A stretch of DNA of 64,000 nucleotides from JAAFHZ01 sp964247085 (GCA_964247085.1 CAXTSX010000016.1:1-64000), one strand, 5' to 3'. Shown: positions 17,627 through 26,118, counted from the stretch's first letter. The notes: generated by a model not told the origin, from the sequence alone. Numbers and translations: made by a program.

Positions 17627-18433
17627 ATGACAGAAATTACACCCCGATCACCATCCGAACCTTGGTCAGAACTGCTGGCTGGCTACGTTTTAGGTGACCT
17701 CACTCCCACCGAAATGGCGCTGGTCGAACAATATTTGGCTGCGCATCCCGAGCAGCAAGCAGAGCTAGCTAGTTTGCAGTTGCCCCTAGAGTTATTACCC
17801 CTCAGCCTCCCAGCTGATCAGCCGCCAGCGGCACTGCGTCAACAAATTATGCAAGCAGCTACTCGTGAAACAGTGGTAGCCAGAACCCCTGTCCCAGAGT
17901 CTCCCCGGCAACTGCGCAGCTTAAAACTATGGTTGGTGGCGATCGCCGGGTTAGGAACAATTATCTGTTCGGGTTTAAGTTGGCAAAATCACCATCTGAA
18001 TCAAGAACTAGCCCAGGCCAAGCAGGATTTAATCCGCACCACCACTGCGCAAAAACAGCTAAATTCACCGCTGTCTCAAACGGTAGTGAACATCCTCCAA
18101 CAACCCAATAATCGCTTCCTCTCCTTGAAAAGTATGGGCAAAAAACCAATGGGAATGGGCAGTTTGGTGATGGCTCCCCAAAAATCTTCAGCGGTTTTAA
18201 CCCTGCAAAAAGTGCCCCCGGTGCCGGCGGGTAAAGTCTATCGGGTCTGGGCAATTTTGGGCGAGGGGGAGATGGCTTGTGGTGATTTTGTGCCGGATGG
18301 GACCGGTCAGGTGTTGATGGAGCTACCGCTCGATCGCTGGCAGCAGGTGAATAAAGTGACCATTACGATCGAAGACAAAGGAGCAGTTCATGCCGTGGGC
18401 GAAATTGCGATCGAGGGTGAAAGTCAAATTTAA
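17627..18433 (+). CDS. Membrane anti-sigma factor, RskA type
   Basis: Of 268 residues, the first 80 form a helical domain with the motif LLAGYVLGDLTPTEMALVEQYL that binds ECF sigma factors; a single helix (LWLVAIAGLGTIICSGLSW, about 101-119) crosses the membrane, then a coiled segment leads to an extracytoplasmic RskA beta domain (about 168-268, including VPAGKVYRVWAILGEGEMACGDF). No zinc-binding HxxxCxxC is present, so it is not a ZAS protein. Methionines at 170, 175, 177 and 182 cluster in the outer domain just before the RskA fold. It directly follows its sigma factor and precedes msrA. Confidence 0.87.
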   Translation: MTEITPRSPSEPWSELLAGYVLGDLTPTEMALVEQYLAAHPEQQAELASLQLPLELLPLSLPADQPPAALRQQIMQAATRETVVARTPVPESPRQLRSLKLWLVAIAGLGTIICSGLSWQNHHLNQELAQAKQDLIRTTTAQKQLNSPLSQTVVNILQQPNNRFLSLKSMGKKPMGMGSLVMAPQKSSAVLTLQKVPPVPAGKVYRVWAILGEGEMACGDFVPDGTGQVLMELPLDRWQQVNKVTITIEDKGAVHAVGEIAIEGESQI

Positions 18434-18461
18434 ATTCCAATCCAACTTCTAATCTCTATCA

Positions 18462-19199
18462 ATGTTAAACATGTTAAACAAAAGCTTTCATCGTCGCTGT
18501 CTCGTAATATTCAGCATATTTTTACTATCCCAGCTGGCAGTAGCTTGTAGTGGTCAGCCTCAACTATTCTCTGGGACTGCGGCTAAGCCTAATACGGCCC
18601 TAGTCCAAAGTCTGGAGCTGGACTCCTCGATCGATATGCCAGTTAGTTTAGCCACCGGAGAACAGTCGGTGGTGCTGGCTGGCGGCTGTTTTTGGGGTGT
18701 GGAGGCGGTGTTTGAAAAACTCCAAGGGGTCACCAATGTGGTTTCTGGTTATGCTGGGGGTACGGCCACTGCTGCTAACTATGCAGCCGTCAGTAATGGT
18801 GATACTGGTCATGCCGAAGCGGTCAAAATTAACTATAATCCCCAGCAGATTTCCCTGGGTCAGCTGTTGAAAATTTACTTTTTGATTGCCCATGATCCTA
18901 CGGAGATCGATCGACAAGGGCCAGATACTGGCAAACAATATCGATCAGCGATCTTTTTCGCTAATTCTGACCAACAAAAAGTGGCCGCTGCTTATATTGA
19001 CAAGTTAAACCAAGCTAAGATTTTTCCGAGGCCGATCGCCACGCGGTTAGAGTCTTTCAGTAAATTTTATGCGGCGGAAGATTACCATCAGAATTTTATC
19101 GATCGGAACCCAAATTATCCCTATGTAGTGATCCATGATTTACCAAAACTTGCTCAGTTACAAAAACAATTTCCCAAAATGATCAAACCGAAAAACTAG
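18462..19199 (+). CDS. msrA: Lipoprotein peptide-methionine (S)-S-oxide reductase MsrA
   Basis: Repairs oxidised methionine in proteins. The 245-residue protein has a signal sequence with a lipobox (LAVAC, acylated Cys at about residue 29), then the MsrA domain with catalytic Cys in GGCFWGVEAVFEKL and the usual motifs VVSGYAGG and EDYHQNF. No second cysteine exists in the mature domain, so it must be regenerated directly by an external thiol such as the exported thioredoxin encoded upstream. Most bacterial MsrA are cytosolic; this one should be anchored outside the cytoplasmic membrane. It is the last gene of the trx-ccdA-sigma-anti-sigma cluster. A tandem ATGTTAAAC repeat at the start leaves two possible initiation codons. 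Confidence 0.93.
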   Translation: MLNMLNKSFHRRCLVIFSIFLLSQLAVACSGQPQLFSGTAAKPNTALVQSLELDSSIDMPVSLATGEQSVVLAGGCFWGVEAVFEKLQGVTNVVSGYAGGTATAANYAAVSNGDTGHAEAVKINYNPQQISLGQLLKIYFLIAHDPTEIDRQGPDTGKQYRSAIFFANSDQQKVAAAYIDKLNQAKIFPRPIATRLESFSKFYAAEDYHQNFIDRNPNYPYVVIHDLPKLAQLQKQFPKMIKPKN

Positions 19200-19217
19200 C
19201 TATTCACCAACTGACGA

Positions 19218-19889
19218 TCAGTCCTGATGCCGAAACTGCTCTAGGCCATTGAGAATCAATTCTAGCCCAAACTCAAAATTATGCAGACCGTTATAATCGC
19301 CGCTCATCACCAGCTGCGTTAGCTGGTTGAGATAGGGGTATTGGTCAGCCGGAATCACGGTCAGAACCTGAGCCGCCGCCGCCGCCGAATAATCTGCGGC
19401 CTCAAATGGAAAATTCAGCTCCTGCAAAGTGAACCCATAAATATGGCTATCGATCGCATTCCAAGCATGATCGGCCATCTTGATCGAAAAACCCGCCGCG
19501 TATAAACAACCCAACGTCGCATCCACGTAATGCAACATCGCTGGACCAACATTGACCCGGGACACCAGTGGCATCGTTGCCCAGGGGTGGCGGAGCAATA
19601 CCGCGTGGGCAGAAATTGCTCGCCGCCGCATTGCTGTTTGCCAGTCAATATTCAGATCCGGCACCTCAATTTCGCTGACCACCATATCCACAATGCCATC
19701 TAACATGTCGTCCTTATTGGCCACATGGTTATATAGCGACATGGCCTGAACGCCCAGTTCCTGAGCTAGCTTGCGCATCGAGAGTGACTCAATGCCACCT
19801 TTATCAACCAGACGAAGAGCCGCTTTCAACACCCGTTCGCGACTCAACGGGTTGGTAAGATATGTATCCGGGTTGCTCGTCTTAGCCAT
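19218..19889 (-). CDS. TetR-family transcriptional repressor of the adjacent oxidoreductase
   Basis: A 223-residue protein with an N-terminal TetR helix-turn-helix (about 18-65; LSMRKLAQELGVQAMSLYNHVANKDDML) and a C-terminal domain resembling that of the TetR/TetR_C class. It is divergent from the MDR oxidoreductase, and the 90-bp gap contains two perfect 15-bp palindromes that overlap the oxidoreductase promoter. That arrangement predicts repression of both genes with relief by a small molecule. The gene is convergent with msrA, its stop 18 bp away. Confidence 0.9.
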   Translation of the reverse strand: MAKTSNPDTYLTNPLSRERVLKAALRLVDKGGIESLSMRKLAQELGVQAMSLYNHVANKDDMLDGIVDMVVSEIEVPDLNIDWQTAMRRRAISAHAVLLRHPWATMPLVSRVNVGPAMLHYVDATLGCLYAAGFSIKMADHAWNAIDSHIYGFTLQELNFPFEAADYSAAAAAQVLTVIPADQYPYLNQLTQLVMSGDYNGLHNFEFGLELILNGLEQFRHQD

Positions 19890-19923
19890 TTAATCTTTTT
19901 CGTATTGATTCTTTAGGTACATC

Positions 19924-19963
19924 TTGACAAACTTACGGCGTAAGTTAAACTTACAGTGTAAGT
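19924..19963 (+). promoter_or_regulatory. Promoter of the oxidoreductase gene with two TetR-type operators
   Basis: A consensus -35 TTGACA (19924-19929) and, 16 bp on, a -10-like TAAACT (19946-19951) precede the start at 19980, with AAGGAG (19967-19972) as ribosome-binding site. Two copies of the perfect palindrome ACTTAC-NNN-GTAAGT lie at 19931-19945 and 19949-19963, 18 bp apart, covering the spacer and the -10. This is the geometry expected of a tandem repressor operator. Confidence 0.85.
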
Positions 19964-19979
19964 CTAAAGGAGTAACCAG

Positions 19980-20954
19980 ATGAAAGCGATCTTTCAAACT
20001 AAGTACGGTTCACTAGACGTATTGAGCCTGGTAGATGTTGACCAGCCCGTTGTCCTAGATAATGGAGTACTGGTGCGAGTTCATGCCACCTCCGTTCATG
20101 CTGGTGACTGGCATTTGATGCGGGGGGATCCTTTCCTGATCCGCTTCATATTTGGGGGAATACTGAAGCCTAAAATCAAGATCCTCGGCACGGATGTAGC
20201 CGGAACGGTCGAGGCAGTTGGTAAAGATGTTACTCAGTTTCAGCCTGGTAACGAGGTTTTTGGTGACTTGTCTGAATGTGGTTTTGGGGCGTTTGCCGAA
20301 TATGTCTGTGTCCCAGCAACGGCCTTGGCACTCAAGCCCAGCAATAGCTCATTTGAGGAAGCGGCAACTATTCCAGTGTCTGCCCTGGCTGCTTTACAGG
20401 GTCTGCGAGACGTTGGGCAGCTGCAGTCTGGGCAAAAGGTGTTGATCAATGGTGCCTCTGGTGGGGTGGGTTCTTTTGCGGTGCAAATTTCCAAGACTTT
20501 GGGGGCGGAGGTGACTGCTGTCTGCAGCACTAAAAAAATGGAGATGGTGCGATCGATTGGTGCCGATCAGGTGATCGACTATACCCAAACAGATATCACC
20601 AAAAATGGGCAAAAGTATGATTTGATTCTGGATATAGCGGCCTATCGATCGGTTTTCGCCTATCTGCCAATCTTGAGTCCGAAGGGTAGCTATGTTTTGG
20701 TCGGTGGCTCCACTCCTCGATTGTTTCTGGTGCTGTTGTTCGGATCTTTGATTTCTAAAATCAGTGGCCGCAAAGTGCAGTGTCAGGTTTCTAAGCCCAA
20801 TCAGGCAGATTTAGGCATTTTGAGGGATCTAATTGAATCTGGAAAAATTAAACCCTTGATCGATCGACACTACAATCTGAGTGAAATTCCTACGGCAATT
20901 CGGCGGCTCGAACAGGGAGAGGTGTGCGGAAAAGTAGCTATTAGTGTTGGTTGA
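19980..20954 (+). CDS. Zinc-independent NAD(P)-dependent MDR oxidoreductase (quinone reductase-like)
   Basis: The 324-residue protein belongs to the medium-chain dehydrogenase/reductase family. It has a GroES-like domain (about 1-130, VHATSVHAGDWHLMRG) and a Rossmann domain with the nucleotide motif NGASGGVGSFAVQ (about 158-170). Zinc ligands of classical alcohol dehydrogenases are absent, which points to the quinone oxidoreductase/enone reductase group. The substrate cannot be predicted. It is controlled by the divergent TetR gene through the double operator, suggesting an inducible detoxification role. A possible terminator hairpin lies at 21034. Confidence 0.88.
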   Translation: MKAIFQTKYGSLDVLSLVDVDQPVVLDNGVLVRVHATSVHAGDWHLMRGDPFLIRFIFGGILKPKIKILGTDVAGTVEAVGKDVTQFQPGNEVFGDLSECGFGAFAEYVCVPATALALKPSNSSFEEAATIPVSALAALQGLRDVGQLQSGQKVLINGASGGVGSFAVQISKTLGAEVTAVCSTKKMEMVRSIGADQVIDYTQTDITKNGQKYDLILDIAAYRSVFAYLPILSPKGSYVLVGGSTPRLFLVLLFGSLISKISGRKVQCQVSKPNQADLGILRDLIESGKIKPLIDRHYNLSEIPTAIRRLEQGEVCGKVAISVG

Positions 20955-21033
20955 GCTTTATGCAGTTTCTGATCGAAGATTCAGGTTGGTGCGATCTATC
21001 CTGGCAGTTCTGGGACGTGAATAATTGTTCGAT

Positions 21034-21052
21034 CACCGAAAAACTTTCGGTG
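21034..21052 (+). terminator. Hairpin downstream of the oxidoreductase gene
   Basis: CACCGAAA (21034-21041) pairs perfectly with TTTCGGTG (21045-21052) around a 3-nt loop, 80 bp after the oxidoreductase stop. The following TTGATTGATACT is only moderately T-rich, so termination is possible but not certain. Confidence 0.45.
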
Positions 21053-21168
21053 TTGATTGATACTGGGCATACTTCTGGGGTTTACCTGACATTTTGATCG
21101 ATCGCCAGAAAATCACCAATTAAACTTCCCAAGCTAAAATAGAAAGGCTGAGTCACGGGGAGAAACAC

Positions 21169-21459
21169 ATGACGATTCAAGAACTAGGACAGAATCTGCT
21201 TAGTTTGGAAAAAAGCGATCGACAGCATCTTGCCGACCTCCTGAACCATAGTCTGTTAGATAAACCCGTGCCATCCACAGGTTTAAATAGATTTGATATC
21301 CAGCAAATGCTGATGAACAATTCTGATCAGGCGTGGAATCAAGCACAGCAAAAACTGCAAATGCCCGTCGAACCTACCAGTCTCGCGAAACTCCTCCAAT
21401 CTTGGGAAGACGAGGGTGATGAGCAAGAGCAAAAAGAAAATTGGGAATTTCTACAATAA
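21169..21459 (+). CDS. Small acidic protein of unknown function, possibly antitoxin-like
   Basis: A 96-residue protein with a good GGGGAG ribosome-binding sequence before the ATG. The start (MTIQELGQNLLSLEKSDRQHLADLLNHSLLD) is a helical pattern that recalls the first helices of small cyanobacterial addiction-module proteins, and the C-terminus is acidic and Gln-rich (WEDEGDEQEQKENWEFLQ). I do not recognise a specific family and no toxin gene lies next to it: downstream there is a 470-bp stretch without a convincing frame. Treat the antitoxin idea as weak. Confidence 0.55.
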   Translation: MTIQELGQNLLSLEKSDRQHLADLLNHSLLDKPVPSTGLNRFDIQQMLMNNSDQAWNQAQQKLQMPVEPTSLAKLLQSWEDEGDEQEQKENWEFLQ

Positions 21460-21929
21460 GCCCTCAGTTAGAACCATCTCCGCATCAGTTCCTTCTTACT
21501 ATGAATTTTATTGTTCATGCCCAAAAGTATGCCAAGTTGGCAGCTGTCCATGCTGGGACTGTGCAAGATTTGGGGTTTACCTTGCATTGCAAGTCATGAT
21601 GATTTTCAAAATTATTACAAAATATTAGTGAAATATATTTATCTGTAGCATTAGTGTTTAAACTGAAATAGTTCAATATAAGCAACCAATTCAGGGTGTT
21701 ATGTAAGCAAACCTCAGACAAATACCCCTAACTTGATGAGATTGTCAGGATAACCAGTAGTTAAAAGTCATGGATTAAGCAAATGCCCGAAAAACAACCA
21801 GCGAAGATTCCTAGCAAAAATTCCGACATGGAAATAGCAATCCCCAGCATCGGATCTGCTGCGTCTCTGGCATACTTCACTGCTTTTCGCCAAATCAATG
21901 CTTTCCTTGATGGTATTGCCCGATCGATC
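21460..21929. other. Intergenic stretch without a convincing gene
   Basis: These 470 bp lie between the small protein gene and the TonB-dependent receptor, and the left part is AT-rich. Only short plus-strand frames occur (for example from 21783), and they either run into the receptor's coding region in another phase or lack any recognisable pattern. No RNA gene or repeat was recognised. Confidence 0.4.
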
Positions 21930-23936
21930 CTAAAAAGTAGCAGAAATCCCCGCTCGGAAAGTCAAACCCGGACTATAAATCCGATTCACCCGCTCATACT
22001 GCACATCCGCCAAATTCTCCAAATACAGAGTGAGCGCCACATTCTCACTCAGCGGCACCCGGCCATTGAGATCTAAATTAAAAAAGGCTGGTACAAAGTC
22101 AGTGGCCGTTTGGCCAGGGTTATTGAAAAATGCACGCCGCGTACCACTATTATAATTAGTCAGTAAATTTAATTCCCAACCCTGGTGAGCATAACCCACC
22201 CCCAGCTGCGCTACTGAATAAGGAATAAAAGCTAATTGTTGTCCTTGGTCGGGGCCACTTTGGATCTTAGAATCAGTGTAAGTATAGTTAGCAAAAGCTG
22301 ACCACTGGGGAGCAAGCTGCTGACGGAGACTAAGCTCTAGACCGTTAGTACCCACCTGACCAATATTTGACCATTGAGTAGTAGTCGGACTAGTGGCAGT
22401 GGTAGCAATGCGATTGTTTAAAGTGCTACCAAAATAGCTGACTTTAGCCACCGAACTGGGGCTCAAATTAATATCGAACCCAGCATTCCAACTGGCCCCG
22501 GTTTCTGGTTGGAGATTGGGATTGGGCAACCAACCATGAACAGTATCATAGAGATAAAGTTGGTCGAGTCCGGGATTGCGCTGAGCTCCAGTAGCCGAGG
22601 CTCGAAAAGCTACTTGAGGACTGATCTGCCACCGAGAACCCAGGCTGGGATTAAGATAGCTACCAAATTGACTATTGATATTTTGGCGGGCACCTAAATC
22701 TACCTCGAATTTATCAGTAATTTTCCAGTTATTTACCGCAAAAAAAGCGGTGTTGAAAGTGTCCCGATTTTGGGTGCCATTAAAAGCGATCCGATCGGGT
22801 ACTGTACTATTGGCCGTACCTTGGAGTTTTCTAGCCTGTACTTCACTACCCCAACGGAGGGTATTGGTGGGGGAAGTGCGCCAATTATGATCAACGCGAG
22901 CCGTTAAAGATTGAGTATCTAAGGTACCAGTCCGGCTATCGGTGGTGTTACCGCTGGGTCCAAAGGTTTCAAAATAATCTTTAGCGTAGCCGATCGAAGT
23001 GGTCAGAATCGAACTTTGATCGGGGCTTAGTTGAGTGCGAAGCTTGGCTCCCAGGCTAATGGTGTCGTGATTGAGACGATCTCTTTGCAGCGGAAATCCA
23101 AAATAGACTAATCCTCGGCGGCTAGCGGCCACAGTGGTATCAATATCCAGTCGATTACGCGAATTTAAAGCAGCAGAGATGCTACCAGAGTAGCTAGTAG
23201 TGTCACTATCAGCATTAAACAATTTACCTGTTGCGGGGTCTCGATTGGCCGATCCAACCGGGACGTTGTAGTTGTTATCGATGCGATATTTTTCGACTCC
23301 TACCCGGTAGTTCAGCTGATCGTTACCGCCTGTCTGACTGGCGCGGTAGTTTGCTCGACCCCAAGAACCTATCTCGGCGGCTAGATTAGTTTGAGGCTTA
23401 CCTTGGTAAGTTTTACTAATGATGTTCACGGCTCCACCAAAAGCTTCGGAGCCATATAAAATACTACCGGCACCACTAAATAATTCAATCCGATCGATTG
23501 AGTCCGCCGGAATACTATTTAGATCGGTGTTGCCATGATACGTACTGATATTGGCGTTGATCGGGCGACCATTCAGTAAAATAATAACTTGGTTAATCGA
23601 TGCGCCACGATAATAAGTACCAGTGTGAATATCTGCGCCAAATCCAGCATCATTGATGGCAAAGCCCGGTAAATTACGCAAAGCATCCGCCACATTCTTG
23701 GCCCCTTGGCGTTCTATTTCCACTCGATCGATCTGGTAAGTAGGAGCAGATTGAGGTAACTTGGGGCGACGTTTTCCTACTGATTCAATCACCAAATCAG
23801 CTTTTTCTTCTCCCTTGGCAGCATCGGGCGCAGGAGTCGGGGGGGCGATCGTCTGTGCTCTAGCCATCGGGCTCATGGTGATGCCCATCAGTAACATCCC
23901 AGCAGTCAAGATAAAAAATCTGAGTTGTCGAGTCAA
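21930..23936 (-). CDS. TonB-dependent outer-membrane receptor
   Basis: The 668 residues comprise a signal peptide (about 1-28, ending MARAQT), a plug domain (about 60-175, with VADALRNLPGFAIND, INQVIILLNGRPIN and IDRIELFSGAGSILYGSEAFGGAVNIISK) and a 22-strand-type barrel ending in the C-terminal Phe required for barrel assembly. No AMIN or secretin-like domain precedes the plug, unlike many cyanobacterial siderophore receptors; the size and plug resemble BtuB-like receptors, but the ligand is unknown. The start is a TTG at 23936-23934 preceded by AAGGGG. It is divergent from blaI-M56-exbB-exbD-tonB, so it most likely uses that TonB complex. Confidence 0.9.
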   Translation of the reverse strand: MTRQLRFFILTAGMLLMGITMSPMARAQTIAPPTPAPDAAKGEEKADLVIESVGKRRPKLPQSAPTYQIDRVEIERQGAKNVADALRNLPGFAINDAGFGADIHTGTYYRGASINQVIILLNGRPINANISTYHGNTDLNSIPADSIDRIELFSGAGSILYGSEAFGGAVNIISKTYQGKPQTNLAAEIGSWGRANYRASQTGGNDQLNYRVGVEKYRIDNNYNVPVGSANRDPATGKLFNADSDTTSYSGSISAALNSRNRLDIDTTVAASRRGLVYFGFPLQRDRLNHDTISLGAKLRTQLSPDQSSILTTSIGYAKDYFETFGPSGNTTDSRTGTLDTQSLTARVDHNWRTSPTNTLRWGSEVQARKLQGTANSTVPDRIAFNGTQNRDTFNTAFFAVNNWKITDKFEVDLGARQNINSQFGSYLNPSLGSRWQISPQVAFRASATGAQRNPGLDQLYLYDTVHGWLPNPNLQPETGASWNAGFDINLSPSSVAKVSYFGSTLNNRIATTATSPTTTQWSNIGQVGTNGLELSLRQQLAPQWSAFANYTYTDSKIQSGPDQGQQLAFIPYSVAQLGVGYAHQGWELNLLTNYNSGTRRAFFNNPGQTATDFVPAFFNLDLNGRVPLSENVALTLYLENLADVQYERVNRIYSPGLTFRAGISATF

Positions 23937-24173
23937 AATGCATTCCCCTTTAAAGATTTGTGACTAGTAGAAATCATCTGAGATGGTAAATCAAACAATT
24001 TTGTTACAAGAAAATTTCGGGCTGAAAATTGCTTCCAGTAATGTTTTTCAGCATTGTGCTTATGAGTTCCTGAAACATCTTGGAGGGGATATTGAATCTT
24101 GTCAAAAGACAGCCTGTCAAACACAGATCATGAGGTAGTGATGTAACCTATGAAAAAATAGTCTCGGACAATC

Positions 24174-24593
24174 ATGGTTCCACTGCCCAATCATCGACCG
24201 CAGCAACTTTCGCTGGGTCCGTTAGAAACTGAAATACTCAAAATTATCTGGCATTTTGGTAAGGTCACGGTTAAAGATGTTCATGACAGCATTTTGACAG
24301 ATCCCGATCGGGATCTGGCCTATGCTTCGGTAACAACCATCCTCAATCGGTTGACTAATAAAGGCTGGTTAACTTGTGATAAGCAAGACCGTAGTTTTAC
24401 CTGGCAACCCCTGATCAGTGCCGCCGAAGCCCAGGCTCTGCAAGCCTATGAACAGCTCAATCGGTTCTTAGCGGTGGGTAAGCCAGAGGTGGTGGCCGCG
24501 TTTGCCGATAGCTTAGATCAAGCCAGCTTCGAGCAACTAGAAGCGATCGGCCAAAAACTCCAAGCAATCCGCGAAGCACGGGAGGAAAAATAA
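24174..24593 (+). CDS. BlaI/CopY-family repressor (PetR-like)
   Basis: The 139-residue protein has the winged-helix domain of BlaI/MecI/CopY repressors: LGPLETEILKIIWHFGKVTVKDVHDSI followed by the recognition region LAYASVTTILNRLTNKGWLTCDKQDRSFTWQPL, then a short dimerisation domain. In this family a membrane M56 peptidase inactivates the repressor; here that gene follows directly with a TAATG overlap. In Synechocystis a repressor/peptidase pair of this kind (PetR/PetP) controls the copper-responsive plastocyanin/cytochrome c6 switch. The TonB, ExbB, ExbD genes downstream and the divergent receptor suggest it regulates metal or metal-complex uptake; that is inference. Confidence 0.88.
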   Translation: MVPLPNHRPQQLSLGPLETEILKIIWHFGKVTVKDVHDSILTDPDRDLAYASVTTILNRLTNKGWLTCDKQDRSFTWQPLISAAEAQALQAYEQLNRFLAVGKPEVVAAFADSLDQASFEQLEAIGQKLQAIREAREEK

Positions 24594-25441
24594 TGCACTT
24601 AACTATGCTTTTGAGCATTCTGAGTCTGGCGTGGATTTATCGCTATTGTGTCCAGGCTTCGACCGTAGACAATTGGCACGCTCGCTGGCATCACACCCTA
24701 GAAATATTTCTGTTGCCACCATTGTTAGTAATCGTTAGTGCGATCGCCATCCTCCAAATGGGACCACATGGTTGGATGGTGTGGGGTTGGGAAGGTTGGG
24801 TTAGTTACTGGCTAGCCGTGGCCTTCTTAGGATGTAGCTTGTTTTGTTTGGTACGAACAGCCTTAATTGGTTGGAAAATGATTGATCGAGTGCGGGCTTA
24901 TCCATTAATAGAACTAGATGGTAATAGTGTGCGAGTCCTAGAAATCAATACTCCTTACAGTGCCCAAATTGGTTTTTGGCGACCGGAACTGGTCGTTAGT
25001 CAAGGTTTATTAGATACTCTGCCACCAGCACACTGCCAAGCGGTATTGGCTCACGAACGCGCTCATTATTACTACCGAGATACCTTTTGTTTTTTTTGGT
25101 TGGGTTGGCTGCGCCAGATTTCTAGCTGGTTGCCTCATAGCACTGCCATTTGGGAGGAATTATTAGTACTACGGGAGTTGCGAGCCGATCGCTGGGCCGC
25201 TCAAGAGACCGATGGTTTGCTACTGGCCGAAACCCTATTATTGGTAGTCCAAAAAAATACGGTGGTTTTTGAGGATACTTACTGTGCAGCTTTTAATCAG
25301 GTGGCATCAGCCGATCGATTGACTCAACGTATCGAAGCTTTAATCAATTTACCAGCATCAATTGAATCAAATAGCTGGTGGCAGTGGAAGTGGCTAATGA
25401 TCTCATTACTACCCTTACTGGCTATCCCCCTGCATCGCTGA
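24593..25441 (+). CDS. M56-family (BlaR1/PetP-like) membrane peptidase
   Basis: A 282-residue integral membrane zinc peptidase. Helices at about 37-55 and 68-92 precede the catalytic domain with the HExxH motif HERAH (154-158) and a probable third ligand in ELRADRWAA (195-203), then a C-terminal helix. There is no BlaR-type penicillin-binding sensor domain. The start codon overlaps the repressor stop (TAATG), which indicates translational coupling. By family analogy it cleaves or destabilises the repressor when it senses its signal. The stop is 14 bp before exbB. Confidence 0.87.
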   Translation: MHLTMLLSILSLAWIYRYCVQASTVDNWHARWHHTLEIFLLPPLLVIVSAIAILQMGPHGWMVWGWEGWVSYWLAVAFLGCSLFCLVRTALIGWKMIDRVRAYPLIELDGNSVRVLEINTPYSAQIGFWRPELVVSQGLLDTLPPAHCQAVLAHERAHYYYRDTFCFFWLGWLRQISSWLPHSTAIWEELLVLRELRADRWAAQETDGLLLAETLLLVVQKNTVVFEDTYCAAFNQVASADRLTQRIEALINLPASIESNSWWQWKWLMISLLPLLAIPLHR

Positions 25442-25455
25442 TCAGCAAAAAAATC

Positions 25456-26118
25456 ATGAATGATACCAATATTGTAAAGACTTTTCTGGCTGGTGGCTTA
25501 GTGATGTGGCCGCTGCTCCTGTTCTCTATTGTGGTGGTGGCACTGTCGATCGAACGAGGACTGTTTTGGTCAAAAAACATGAATCGCCAGCGGCATTTTG
25601 CCCAACGTTTTTTTAGTAGCTATCGCCAATATCCTCAGTTACATCCCAGCGACTTGAGTTCCGATCAAGATCTGCCCCTGGCCAGAATTTTCATGGCAGC
25701 AATTGCTCTAGATCGACCCACTGCCGAAGAATTTCGGTTGGCACTAGAAACTGAATCGCAAGCCGAATTACCAGGGCTGGATCGCTTCACTAACATTTTT
25801 GATAGTGTCATTACCTTGTCACCGCTGTTGGGACTATTGGGCACGGTGACAGGCTTGATGAATTCCTTTGCTGCTTTGAACATCGGTGAAGCCGGAGCCA
25901 ACAATGCTACTAATATTTCAGCTGGAATTGGCGAAGCCTTAACAGCCACAGCGGCTGGGTTAATTGTGGCAATTTTTACTTCGATCCTAGCTAGTTTTTT
26001 TCGGGGGCGGTACCAAAGACAATTGATTTTTTTGCAAGAATACTGTGGTCAAATTGAGCTGATTTATCGATCGCACTGTCATCGATTATCTGCCCAGCCA
26101 GCTGATGCGATCGCCTAA
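25456..26118 (+). CDS. exbB: ExbB/TolQ-family proton channel protein
   Basis: The ATG at 25456 gives 220 residues; an earlier in-frame codon overlaps the preceding gene and is unlikely. Three membrane helices are seen: about 14-36 (VMWPLLLFSIVVVALSIERG), a central one around SVITLSPLLGLLGTVTGLM and one around EALTATAAGLIVAIFTSILASFF. The SPLLGLLGTVTGL and ALTATAAGLIVAI stretches are the conserved ExbB/MotA core. It energises TonB together with ExbD, whose gene begins 17 bp downstream. Confidence 0.93.
   Translation: MNDTNIVKTFLAGGLVMWPLLLFSIVVVALSIERGLFWSKNMNRQRHFAQRFFSSYRQYPQLHPSDLSSDQDLPLARIFMAAIALDRPTAEEFRLALETESQAELPGLDRFTNIFDSVITLSPLLGLLGTVTGLMNSFAALNIGEAGANNATNISAGIGEALTATAAGLIVAIFTSILASFFRGRYQRQLIFLQEYCGQIELIYRSHCHRLSAQPADAIA

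Noticed and set aside
21783..22076. 97-codon plus-strand frame overlapping the receptor 3' end
   Set aside because: Its last part is the antisense of the receptor and the first part shows no recognisable pattern; too weak to call a gene.
23937..24173. Cobalamin riboswitch or Fur box between the receptor and blaI
   Set aside because: No B12-box or GATAATGATAATCATTATC-like sequence is readable; only weak inverted repeats such as CATCT-G-AGATG near 23975.
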